Positions 24,913-32,979 of a stretch of 64,000 nt of DNA are shown here, piece by piece. This DNA comes from Nocardioides sp. LHD-245. Lineage in GTDB: Bacteria > Actinomycetota > Actinomycetes > Propionibacteriales > Nocardioidaceae. Under the pieces are notes generated by a model that saw only the letters and a program-made list of their open reading frames with translations, searched no databases and was not told the origin of the DNA. Position numbers and translations under genes: made by a program. Location of the stretch: positions 98,880 through 162,879 of the forward strand of contig NZ_JAVFWN010000018.1 of the NCBI RefSeq assembly GCF_030929495.1, given 5' to 3'. Position 1 is the stretch's first letter. Each line of letters starts with the position of its first letter.

Positions 24913-25245
24913 ATGGTTGACGAGGTGGACGAGGTGGACGCCGCCCTTCGCGAGTTCGTCACGGAGCGAGAGTGGGACCAGTTCCACTCGCCGGAGAACC
25001 TCGCGAAGAGCATCGTCATCGAGGCCGCGGAGCTTCTGGAGTGCTTCCAGTGGCAGCCGGATCCCGCCCGAGAGACGGTCGCCGCCGAACTCGCGGACGT
25101 CCTGACCTATTGCCGCCTCCTGGCCGCGAAGCTGGATCTCGACGTCGACCAGATCATCCTGGAGAAGCTGAACACCACCCGGGCGAAGTACCCGGTCGAG
25201 AAGGCTCGCGGCACGAGCGCGAAGTATGACCAGCTTCAGGATTGA
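24913..25245 (+). CDS. MazG-like nucleotide pyrophosphohydrolase
   Basis: This 110-residue all-helical NTP pyrophosphohydrolase has the metal-binding pattern ExxE (Glu37, Glu40 in EAAEL) and ExxD (Glu59, Asp62 in ELADVL). It belongs to the small single-domain MazG group that hydrolyses (d)NTPs or nucleotide alarmones to monophosphates. The ATG at 24913 follows TAGGGT by 6 nt and has no ribosome site, so it is leaderless. Its last 20 nt overlap the start of the GIY-YIG/DUF2075 gene, implying coupled expression and a joint function. Confidence 0.85.
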   Translation: MVDEVDEVDAALREFVTEREWDQFHSPENLAKSIVIEAAELLECFQWQPDPARETVAAELADVLTYCRLLAAKLDLDVDQIILEKLNTTRAKYPVEKARGTSAKYDQLQD

Positions 25246-26932
25246 GAGGTTCGGGCTGGCCAAGGGCGAGCTGGCGCGGTTCTCGCAGACTGACCCGCTC
25301 CACCGCGACTGGCCGGTCGTGTACACCCTCAACGACACCTCGGAGGTGTACGTCGGCGAGTCTCTCGACGGCGCCGGCCGGCTCCGACAGCACCTCGACG
25401 GCGGCAAGAAGTCGCACCTCGGCGAGGCACGAGTCATCGTCGACACGACGTTCAACAAGTCGGCGTGCCTCGATCTGGAGGCCTACCTGATCGGTCTCTT
25501 CTCCGGCGAGGGCCGCTACCAGGTCCTCAACGTGCAGGCGAGCAGCGGAACCGGGAACTACTACCAGCGCGATACGTACCGCGAGCGGTTCCAGGAGATC
25601 TTCGCGAAGCTGCGATCGGAAGGCCTCTTCACGACCTCGATCGAGGAGATCGAGAACTCCGACCTCTACAAGCTCTCCCCCTTCAAGTCGCTGACGGACG
25701 ACCAGGGCGACGCGGTCGTGTCCATCACCGAGGGCCTGCTCTCGGCGCTCAACGGCGGCCCGAGCGGGTCGATGGTCATCGAGGGTGGCCCGGGCACCGG
25801 CAAGACCGTCGTGGCGATCTTCCTGACGAAGCTGCTTCGAGACATCGGCGCCTGGGACGGCGAGCCACTCGAATCGGAGTCCTACCTCACCGGCCTGTTC
25901 ACCATCGCCAACAGGACCACCCTTGCCGGTCTACGAATCGGCCTGGTCGTTCCTCAACAGTCGCTCCGAAAGTCGATCCAGGCGGTCTTCTCGCGGACGC
26001 CGGGGCTGGACGCGGGCATGGTCCTGTCGCCATTCGACGTGGGCAAGAGCGACCTCACCTGGGACCTGCTCATCGTCGACGAGGCCCACCGGCTGAACCA
26101 GCGAGCGAACCAGACCTCGGCGCAGAAGAACCGTGAGTTCCACGAGATCAACGTCAAGCTCTTCGGCGTCGATGATCGGTCGACCACGCAACTCGACTGG
26201 ATCACCGAGATGAGCCATCAGCAGCTCTTCCTCATCGATCGTCGCCAGCGCGTGCGGCCTGCCGACCTCGGGGTGTCGACGCTGCAGGCTCTAGCCGACG
26301 ACGCGGAGGCTCGATCCCGCCGGCACGTCCTCACCTCGCAGTTGCGGGTCCAGTCGGGCGACTACGTCGAGTACGTCCGTCAGATCCTCGGCCCTCAGCC
26401 GCCGTCGCGGCGCATCGACTTCAGCGACTACGACGTACGACTTTTCGACGACGTCGGCGAGATGCTGACCAGCGTCCGCGCGCGCAACGCCGAGACGGGC
26501 CTCGCCCGTGTCGTCGCCGGATACGCCTGGCCGTGGGAGAGCAAGAAGGACAGGACGCGCGCCGACCTCGTCATCGGAGACATCGAACTCAAGTGGAACA
26601 GCCGCGTCGTCGATTGGGTCGACTCACCCAAGTCGGTCGAGGAGGTCGGTTCGATCCACACGATCCAGGGCTACGACCTCAACTACGCAGGCGTGATCAT
26701 CGGCCGCGACCTCCGGTACGACGAAGCCGCGGGCGAGCTCCGCTTCGACCGCGAGCACTACTTCGACAAGAAGGGCATGCAGAACAACCCCGGCCAGAAG
26801 CTCACCCAGCAGGAGCTCCTCGACTTCGTACTCAACATCTATGCCGTGCTGATGACGCGCGGGATCCGTGGGACCTACCTGTACGTCGTCGACGACCCGC
26901 TCCGGTCCTACCTGCGGGAGTACCTCGGCTGA
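25226..26932 (+). CDS. GIY-YIG nuclease fused to a DUF2075 (Schlafen-group) helicase
   Basis: This is a 568-residue protein. Residues 30-102 form a GIY-YIG nuclease with VYT (32-34), YVG (42-44), Arg52, catalytic Glu85 in LDLEAYLIG, and the closing Asn102, so the active site looks intact. From about residue 155 it is a DUF2075/Schlafen-like superfamily 1 helicase with GGPGTGKT (187-194), IVDEAHRL (283-290), SQLRVQSGDYVEYV and the late HTIQGYDLNYAGVIIG motif. The start ATG at 25226 overlaps the MazG-like gene by 20 nt. A two-gene phage-defence module is a reasonable reading: nucleotide hydrolysis plus helicase-nuclease. Confidence 0.8.
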   Translation: MTSFRIERFGLAKGELARFSQTDPLHRDWPVVYTLNDTSEVYVGESLDGAGRLRQHLDGGKKSHLGEARVIVDTTFNKSACLDLEAYLIGLFSGEGRYQVLNVQASSGTGNYYQRDTYRERFQEIFAKLRSEGLFTTSIEEIENSDLYKLSPFKSLTDDQGDAVVSITEGLLSALNGGPSGSMVIEGGPGTGKTVVAIFLTKLLRDIGAWDGEPLESESYLTGLFTIANRTTLAGLRIGLVVPQQSLRKSIQAVFSRTPGLDAGMVLSPFDVGKSDLTWDLLIVDEAHRLNQRANQTSAQKNREFHEINVKLFGVDDRSTTQLDWITEMSHQQLFLIDRRQRVRPADLGVSTLQALADDAEARSRRHVLTSQLRVQSGDYVEYVRQILGPQPPSRRIDFSDYDVRLFDDVGEMLTSVRARNAETGLARVVAGYAWPWESKKDRTRADLVIGDIELKWNSRVVDWVDSPKSVEEVGSIHTIQGYDLNYAGVIIGRDLRYDEAAGELRFDREHYFDKKGMQNNPGQKLTQQELLDFVLNIYAVLMTRGIRGTYLYVVDDPLRSYLREYLG

Positions 26933-26963
26933 CCCAGGCAGCGGCAGCCGCAACCGGGCCTGC

Positions 26964-28670
26964 TCAGGCACCGTCTTCGGTCAGCGAGGCGGGAGGCAGC
27001 CAGTCGGCCCCGAGCAGCTGGGCGAGGTCGGCGAGCCCGGCGGTGTCGCTGCCGACGGTGTCGGAGGCCGCGGCGATCCGCTCGACCATCACCTTGCCGA
27101 CCTGCTCCTCGACCGTCCCCTCGGCGTACGCGATGTGCCACGGCGAGACCTGATGGTCGCGATGGGTGCGGCCGGTGACCTGCCGCCCGGCGATGCCCGA
27201 GAAGCGGGCCTGGTGGAAGACGCCGACGCGTGGCTCGGTGCTCGCCGTGCGGCCGTCGGCGAGGGTCTCGCCGACGTGCAGGCTGATCGAGGCGACGGTG
27301 GTGAAGACGCAGACCTTCGCCTGCCCGGTCTGGAAGCGGAGTCGTTCGGCCTCGGGGTCGAACCGGTCGCGGCCGTAGATCGTGGCGACCTCGATGCCGG
27401 AGTCACGCAGCCGGTCGGCGATCGGGTCGGCGGCGGTCGCGACGAACTCGACGGAGCACGCCACCTGCCGCTCGGCCTGGACCTGCTGGGCGATCCAGTC
27501 GACCGTGGAGTCGACGCGGATCAGGCCGGCCTTCTGCCGGAAGCGCAGCAGCGCGGCCCGGCCCTTCGCGACATTGCGGCCGCGCCGGGCGATGTCCATC
27601 TCGCGACAGAACTCACCCCACTCGGCCTCGTACGCCGTCCGCTCGGCCGGGGTGAGCGCCACCGGCATCCCGGAGATCGGCACCGGCCCCCAGGGCGCGG
27701 GGCGGTGCAGCATCGCCGCCGGCCGCTCCTCGGCGAGCCAGCCACGCACCAGCTTGAGGTCCGCGGCCCGCCGCGCGGGATCGGTGGTCCAGGTCGCGCC
27801 GTACCGGCCCTGCTCCACCGCGACGCCGTGGCGCTCGAGCGCGGTGGCGAACGCGGCGCCGGGTTGGGTGGCGGAGGCCCAGTCCCGCATCGGCTCACCG
27901 AGCACCTGCGCGTACGCCGGAGCGAGGTACGGCAGCTCCAGCGGCGTGTGGCCGGGCGTCGCGGTCGTGGCGATGACGAACGGGGCCTTGTCGTGCGGCT
28001 TCGCGTGCCCCGAGATCCGCGCCCAGAGCTTCCACCGCTTGGTCGTCGTACGTCGCAGCGCATGGGCTTCGTCGGCGATGATCACGTCCCACGCGTGGTC
28101 CTTGACCTTCTCCAGCCGGTCCCACGTGATCACCACCCACTCGAGACCGCCGTCGCCCAAGGCCGTGATCGTGCGGCACCAGTGGCCGATCGTGATCGCG
28201 GCGGGCCGGTCGGCGATGACGAGCACCCGGCGCGCGCCGCGGAGGTCACCGACCGCCGTCGCCCCGAGGACCGCCGAGATCGTCTTGCCCACGCCGGGCT
28301 CGTCGGCCAGCAGGAACATCCGCCCGCCCGCGGCGGCGCGGGCCGCGATCGCGTCGGCCGCCTCGAACTGGATCCTGCGGGGCTCCAGCGCGTCGGTCGG
28401 CTCGGGGCTCGGCGTCGGGTCGTCGGGGTTGAGAGTGTTCTCGATGAACCGGCCGAGGGTGTGCGGGCCGGGGGCGTAGGGCTGGAGGTGCGCGGGGAGC
28501 CGGCGGCCGACGTACAGGTGGGTCTTGACGGCGGAGTGCCAGCCGGCGCCCTCGACCTGCGTGCCGTAGGGGACGTCGAGCACCCAGACCCGCTCCCCCG
28601 GCCCGGCAGTCGGCAACGGCCGCGGAGCCGCGCCCCGGCGACGAGCTCCGGATCGGCGAGGACTGGCCAC
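26964..28670 (-). CDS. SF2 (SNF2-like) DNA helicase
   Basis: This is a 568-residue helicase. It has Walker A DEPGVGKT (123-130), motif II DEAH (200-203), an ATTATPG motif III, and motif VI GRQVTGRTHR near 505-515. The arrangement resembles SNF2-type helicases and those of actinobacteriophages. A basic, proline-rich N-terminal 25 residues precede a short beta region. The GTG at 28670 is the first usable start. G/C content matches core genes, unlike the nuclease-ATPase gene. It is convergent with the GIY-YIG/DUF2075 gene (31 bp between stops) and follows the catabolic operon by 48 bp, so it could be read through from there. Confidence 0.75.
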   Translation of the reverse strand: MASPRRSGARRRGAAPRPLPTAGPGERVWVLDVPYGTQVEGAGWHSAVKTHLYVGRRLPAHLQPYAPGPHTLGRFIENTLNPDDPTPSPEPTDALEPRRIQFEAADAIAARAAAGGRMFLLADEPGVGKTISAVLGATAVGDLRGARRVLVIADRPAAITIGHWCRTITALGDGGLEWVVITWDRLEKVKDHAWDVIIADEAHALRRTTTKRWKLWARISGHAKPHDKAPFVIATTATPGHTPLELPYLAPAYAQVLGEPMRDWASATQPGAAFATALERHGVAVEQGRYGATWTTDPARRAADLKLVRGWLAEERPAAMLHRPAPWGPVPISGMPVALTPAERTAYEAEWGEFCREMDIARRGRNVAKGRAALLRFRQKAGLIRVDSTVDWIAQQVQAERQVACSVEFVATAADPIADRLRDSGIEVATIYGRDRFDPEAERLRFQTGQAKVCVFTTVASISLHVGETLADGRTASTEPRVGVFHQARFSGIAGRQVTGRTHRDHQVSPWHIAYAEGTVEEQVGKVMVERIAAASDTVGSDTAGLADLAQLLGADWLPPASLTEDGA

Positions 28671-28718
28671 GCCAGGACGCTATCGGGATCTCAGCCCCGA
28701 ACAGAACCGGCTCGCCCG

Positions 28719-29438
28719 TCAGACCGACCGCCGCAATGCGGCAGTCGCCTCACGGCTTGTCAGCACCACCCCCCAGAGACGCTGGAAGCTCTCCACCGCC
28801 AAGCGGTGCGTACGCGCGTCGAAGGCCGCAGTGGCATCCTCCAAGAGGAACGTCCAGTAGCCGTGGTCGCTGGCGTCGAGTGCCGAGATGTGGACGCAAG
28901 CATCGCTTGCGACACCCCCGACGAGGATCTGCTCGACCCCCATGTTTCGCAGGACACTATCGAGCCCCGTCGAGGTGAAGGCGCTTCGAGTGACCTTGTT
29001 GAGGACGATCTCACCGGGCTGCGGGCTCAACTCCGGGACGATCTCGTGCCACTTCGATGAGCAGACCAGTCCGCCATCGACGCTCGGCGACGGATCCCGT
29101 TCTTCTGCGAACCTGCTGCGCATGTGGGGAAGCAGCTCTCTCCTGCCGTCTCCTTGGGCACCCGTTGTGACATGCACAACGGGGTGCCGGGCGGCACGAT
29201 ATGCCTCGAGCACCTGTGCGAGGTTGGGGATCAACGACTCCCGAACCGTGCGATAGAAGTCTTCGGCCAGGGTCGAGAAATGATCGTGCAGATGCACACC
29301 CAACGGCCCACGAGGGTCGAGGAAATATCGCTGCATGTCGATGATGACGAGGGCCGACCCGGACGGCGAGAACTGCACATCCGGAAATCTCACCGGATAG
29401 CCCGCATCATCCGAGACACCAGGTTGAGGATCCATCAT
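28719..29438 (-). CDS. Isochorismatase-like cysteine hydrolase
   Basis: This 239-residue protein has the fold and catalytic set of the isochorismatase/nicotinamidase superfamily. It has LVIIDMQRYF (catalytic Asp near residue 33), a Lys in the LNKVTRSAF segment, and the nucleophile in GGVASDACVHISALDA. The cis-peptide GGVAS is intact. Members hydrolyse amides, ureides (N-carbamoyl compounds) or vinyl ethers. The ATG at 29438 overlaps the CitE stop (ATGA). It is the last gene of the 37.5-28.7 kb uptake operon and may release ammonia or a carbamoyl group from the substrate. Confidence 0.8.
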   Translation of the reverse strand: MMDPQPGVSDDAGYPVRFPDVQFSPSGSALVIIDMQRYFLDPRGPLGVHLHDHFSTLAEDFYRTVRESLIPNLAQVLEAYRAARHPVVHVTTGAQGDGRRELLPHMRSRFAEERDPSPSVDGGLVCSSKWHEIVPELSPQPGEIVLNKVTRSAFTSTGLDSVLRNMGVEQILVGGVASDACVHISALDASDHGYWTFLLEDATAAFDARTHRLAVESFQRLWGVVLTSREATAALRRSV

Positions 29439-30253
29439 TCGCTGCGCTCCAAGCTCACATGCAATGTCGCGATATGGCGAGCACGCCGCAGGATCGCGTC
29501 GTCGACCATCTCGCCGTTGACGGCAGATGCGCCGGCATCGGTTGTCTCCGCAAGCAAGCGCTGAGCCCACTCGACCTCAACTGCCGTGGGAGAGTAGTGA
29601 GTGTTGATCGCCGGAACCTGAGTCGGATGAATGCTGAGCTTGCCACCGAAGCCGAGGACTCGGCCGCTGCGGCACTCGTCGGCCAACAGGCCCTCGTCCT
29701 TGAACTTCGTGACGACTCCGTCGATGGGCGCGGCGATGCCGGCGGCCGCGGAGGCGAAGACGAGCGTGGAGCGTGCCCATTGAAGGCCGGGCCAGTTGTC
29801 GTGGCTGAGACCGACATCCGCCGCGAGATCACCGTTTCCGAAGGCCGCGCGCTTCACACCGGGAGTCGAGCAGATATCTACCGCTTCGAACACTCCTTGG
29901 GCCGACTCGATGGTGGGGAGCAGAAAGCTGTCCGGTCGAAGGATTCGTGCGACCGCTGCCGTCGATTGCGCCGTCGCCTTGGGCAACATGATGCCGGCGC
30001 CGATCACCTGTGCGAACGCCGCGATGTCGTCGGCGTACGCATCGGTTCCCGGCGGATTGATACGCACCACTCCCCGCCCCCCGGATGCGATCCAGTCGGC
30101 GACGCATTGCCGGGCGGTCTCCTTGTCCTTCTCCGCCACGCCGTCCTCCAGATCGAGGACAATCTCGTCGGCTCCGCTGGCGGATGCCTTCTCGAAGCGG
30201 TCGGGGCGGGCGCCCGGGACGAAGAGCATCGACCTGGCGGTGACCGCGCTCAC
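29435..30253 (-). CDS. HpcH/HpaI/CitE-type CoA ester lyase
   Basis: This 272-residue TIM-barrel lyase has RSMLFVPGARPDRFEKA, DLEDGVAEKDKETAR with acidic Mg ligands, the conserved VRINPPGT arginine, and LPTIESAQGVFEA carrying a metal-binding Glu. The family cleaves citryl-CoA, malyl-CoA or (R)-citramalyl-CoA, or hydrolyses the corresponding malyl-CoA. Together with the adjacent CaiB and MaoC genes this forms a route in which an acid is activated by CoA transfer, hydrated, then cleaved. It overlaps both neighbours by 4 bp. Confidence 0.85.
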   Translation of the reverse strand: MSAVTARSMLFVPGARPDRFEKASASGADEIVLDLEDGVAEKDKETARQCVADWIASGGRGVVRINPPGTDAYADDIAAFAQVIGAGIMLPKATAQSTAAVARILRPDSFLLPTIESAQGVFEAVDICSTPGVKRAAFGNGDLAADVGLSHDNWPGLQWARSTLVFASAAAGIAAPIDGVVTKFKDEGLLADECRSGRVLGFGGKLSIHPTQVPAINTHYSPTAVEVEWAQRLLAETTDAGASAVNGEMVDDAILRRARHIATLHVSLERSE

Positions 30254-31491
30254 CGGTCTGCCTTGCCTGTCGAGGCGGTCGTCAGACTCCGATCCGGGTC
30301 GCCGAAAGCCCCCGCTGCCACAGCCTCTGCGATGTCACTCTCGCTCATCCCGAGATCGTGGAGCACATCCGAGCCGTGCTCCCCGCGCCGAGGTGCACGC
30401 TGATACTCCTGCGCCACGGATCCGGCACGCACGGCGGAGCGCACGTGGCGAACGTCGCCGAGTCGGGGATGGCTTGTCGAGATGAGGAGGTCGCGAGCAT
30501 GCGTGTGCGGATCGTCCAGCGCCTGTGGGACGTCGTGGACCGGACCGCTCGGGACGCCCGCCTCACGGAGGGTCCGAATCCAGTGCTCGGTGGTCTGGGC
30601 CCGCAACGCCTCGTCCAGGATCTCCTGCAATGCCTCCCGGTGCGCGAACCGCTTCTCGAACGACTCGAAGCGTGGATCATCCACAAGCTCCGGTCTGCCG
30701 ATCGCGATGGCGAGGCGCTGCCAGAACTTCTCCTTCGCACATCCCGCAACGATCCAACCGTCGCGGGTGGGGAAGAGTTGGAAAGGCACCAGGGAGGGGT
30801 GCGCCGACCGAGCCATCCGCTGTGGGTCGTACCCCGCTGACAGATGCCAGGTCGCAAGGTAGGAGAGCATGCTCATCGAGGTGTCGTAGAGGCTCACGTC
30901 ACAGTCCATGCCGCGACCATCCCGCCTGGCCGCGTGCACGGCCGCCAGGAGCGAGAGGGCCGCCACCAGACCGCCCGACAAGTCGACCAGGGAGAGACCC
31001 GACTTCGTCGGCGGACCGTCGGGTTCACCCGTGAGCGACATCCATCCGGCAAGTCCCTGGAGGACGTAGTCGTAGCCGGGCTCGGCGTGACGTGGCCCGG
31101 TCATGCCGAAGCCGCTCAGCGAGCAGCACACGATCCGGGGGTTGATGTGGGCGAGCTGGTCGTAGGTGATGCCCAGCTTCTTCGGAACGTCACCACGCAG
31201 GTTGAAGTACACGGCATCGGCGTCGGCCACCAACCGCTCGAAGATCGCGCGCCCGGCTTCAGCCTTGATGTCCAAGCTGACGCTGCGCTTTCCTCTGTTC
31301 AAGGATTCGAAGAAGAGTGAGTCCTCGCCTTCGGCGAAGGGCGGCACATAGCGGCCGACGTCTCCGCCGTCGTTCGGATTCTCGATCTTGATGACGTCGG
31401 CTCCGAGATCTGCCAGCTGCAGCGACCCGAACGGCCCCGCGCCATACTGCTCGATCGCGAGGATACGAACATCTGCCAAGGGCATCATCAT
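30250..31491 (-). CDS. CaiB/BaiF family CoA transferase (class III)
   Basis: This 413-residue class III CoA-transferase moves CoA between carboxylic acids. It shows the N-terminal LADVRILAIEQYGAGP, LADLGADVIKIENP, the RGKRSVSLDIK segment, and the catalytic aspartate in LVDLSGGLVAA near 170. A GFGMTGP turn and a PGYDYVLQGLAG helix are also present. The start is at 31491, the first of three consecutive ATGs, because it overlaps the MaoC stop by ATGA. Neighbours suggest it activates the acid brought in by the ABC transporter of the same operon. Confidence 0.85.
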   Translation of the reverse strand: MMMPLADVRILAIEQYGAGPFGSLQLADLGADVIKIENPNDGGDVGRYVPPFAEGEDSLFFESLNRGKRSVSLDIKAEAGRAIFERLVADADAVYFNLRGDVPKKLGITYDQLAHINPRIVCCSLSGFGMTGPRHAEPGYDYVLQGLAGWMSLTGEPDGPPTKSGLSLVDLSGGLVAALSLLAAVHAARRDGRGMDCDVSLYDTSMSMLSYLATWHLSAGYDPQRMARSAHPSLVPFQLFPTRDGWIVAGCAKEKFWQRLAIAIGRPELVDDPRFESFEKRFAHREALQEILDEALRAQTTEHWIRTLREAGVPSGPVHDVPQALDDPHTHARDLLISTSHPRLGDVRHVRSAVRAGSVAQEYQRAPRRGEHGSDVLHDLGMSESDIAEAVAAGAFGDPDRSLTTASTGKADR

Positions 31492-32024
31492 GCGGTGGCC
31501 CCAGCGGCAGGCTCCGAGGCGAACGGCTCGAGTGGCTCCGGGAACGAGGTGACCGTCGCAGCCGCGCGCTTCTTCACCATGAACGTGCGAACGTAGGACA
31601 GCACCTCCGCGCCGGTCTGCTTCAGCCCACGGGTACGGACCGTGACGATCCCGGCGTGCGGTCGGCTGTTCGACTCGCGCAGGTCCAGCACGATCGACTC
31701 CGACCAGATCGTGTCGCCGGCGAACACCGGGTTCTTCAGCTTGATGCCGTCCCAACCCAGGTTGGCGATCGCCTGATAGGAGGTGTCGATCACGCTCTGA
31801 CCTGCCACCACCGCCAGCGTCAGCGTGGAGTTGACCAGGGATCGACCGAAGTCGGAGGCTTCCCCCACCACCTGGTTGAAGTGCATCTCCGCGGTGTTCT
31901 GGGTCAACAGGGTGAACCAGGTGTTGTCGGTCTGCGTGATGGTGCGGCCGAGGGGGTGGCGATAGTGGTCCCCGACCTCGAAGTCCTCGAAGAATCGTCC
32001 CTGCCAGCCAGCCTTTGTCTGCAC
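31488..32024 (-). CDS. MaoC-like hot-dog dehydratase
   Basis: This 178-residue single hot-dog protein has FEDFEVGDHYRHPLGRTIT at its start, then the hydratase-2 pair (DNTWFTLLTQNTAEMHFN), and the central helix SLVNSTLTLAVVAG. It resembles mesaconyl-CoA/beta-methylmalyl-CoA hydratase-type MaoC proteins, which often sit beside CitE and CaiB. The GTG at 32024 has AAAGGA 9 nt upstream. A 46-bp gap separates it from the ABC ATPase gene, the only junction in this operon without an overlap. Confidence 0.8.
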   Translation of the reverse strand: MQTKAGWQGRFFEDFEVGDHYRHPLGRTITQTDNTWFTLLTQNTAEMHFNQVVGEASDFGRSLVNSTLTLAVVAGQSVIDTSYQAIANLGWDGIKLKNPVFAGDTIWSESIVLDLRESNSRPHAGIVTVRTRGLKQTGAEVLSYVRTFMVKKRAAATVTSFPEPLEPFASEPAAGATA

Positions 32025-32070
32025 GGTCCACTGTCCTTTCCTATGAGCATGTCGGTGGTGCTCGTGGTCA

Positions 32071-32979
32071 CTAGTCGGTGGTCGCGGCGGGTGACGCGAC
32101 ACCGTTGGCTGCCGCGGGTTCGAGCATCGAGCTCGTTCGCGCGGCTGGAGAAGTTGCGCGGCGCGACCGTTGGAGCCGCGCATTGGGGATGGGTACCGAG
32201 CTGAGGAGCTTCTGGGTGTACGGGTCACGGGGTCGCTCGTACACCTCCCTCGCCGGGCCCTGTTCGACGAACCTTCCCCGGTGGATGACTGCGATCCGGT
32301 GCGACACGTTCCGCACCACGGGCAGGTCGTGAGCGATGAAGAGATACGCCATGTTGAAGTCGCGCTGCAGGTCACGCAACAGGTTGAGTACCTGCGCCTG
32401 GACCGAGACGTCGAGAGCGCTCACCGCTTCATCACAGACGACGAGCCGGGGCTGGGTCATCAGCGCGCGCGCGATCGCGATCCGCTGGCGCTGCCCCCCG
32501 CTGAATGCCGCCGGATACCGCTGCGCCGCGTCCGCCGGCAGGCCCACTCGCTCGAGCATCTCCGCGATGCGCTCCCGGCTCGTGGCCGTCCCCGCCCCGT
32601 CGCCGCCCGCGCGCAGCATCTCCGCCAGCGACTGCCCGATGGTTCTTGTGGGGTTCAGTGAGCTGTAGGGATCCTGGAAGACGACTTGAAGGTCGCGGGT
32701 CAGAAGGCCACGCCTCCTGGCGGGCACCGAGGTCAGATCTCGCCCCAGGAAGCTCACCCGTCCTGCGGACACCGGCGTCAAGCCGAGGACCGCGCGCGCG
32801 ATCGTGGACTTGCCGGAGCCCGACTCCCCCACCAGCCCAAGGGTCTCACCGGGTTGGAGGTCGAAGCTCACTCCGCGCACCGCCGGGGTTGCCTGGCGAC
32901 CACGGCCGTAGTTGACCTCGAGGTCGCGGACGGAGAGGAGGGGGTCGACGGTGGGCGGGGTAGGAGCGTCTGTCGTCAT
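32071..32979 (-). CDS. Oligopeptide/dipeptide-type ABC transporter ATP-binding protein (DppF type)
   Basis: This 302-residue ATPase has Walker A GESGSGKST, Q-loop FQDPYSSLNP, the ABC signature FSGGQRQR, Walker B LVVCDEAVSALD and switch His in IAHDLPVV. The C-terminal PYTQKLLSSVPIP is typical of OppF/DppF. The ATG at 32979 overlaps the preceding gene by ATGA. It pairs with the ATPase half of the fused gene at 32976-34850 and energises import by the permeases upstream. The last 40 residues are low-complexity alanine/proline/serine. Confidence 0.9.
   Translation of the reverse strand: MTTDAPTPPTVDPLLSVRDLEVNYGRGRQATPAVRGVSFDLQPGETLGLVGESGSGKSTIARAVLGLTPVSAGRVSFLGRDLTSVPARRRGLLTRDLQVVFQDPYSSLNPTRTIGQSLAEMLRAGGDGAGTATSRERIAEMLERVGLPADAAQRYPAAFSGGQRQRIAIARALMTQPRLVVCDEAVSALDVSVQAQVLNLLRDLQRDFNMAYLFIAHDLPVVRNVSHRIAVIHRGRFVEQGPAREVYERPRDPYTQKLLSSVPIPNARLQRSRRATSPAARTSSMLEPAAANGVASPAATTD

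Noticed and set aside
26964..28670. SF2 helicase as part of the transferred defence module
   Set aside because: Its G/C content and codon use match the core genome and it lies convergent to the module, so membership is not supported beyond proximity.
26868..29060. 730-codon plus-strand frame continuing after the GIY-YIG/DUF2075 gene
   Set aside because: It is antisense to the SF2 helicase, which has all helicase motifs; the plus-strand frame has none.
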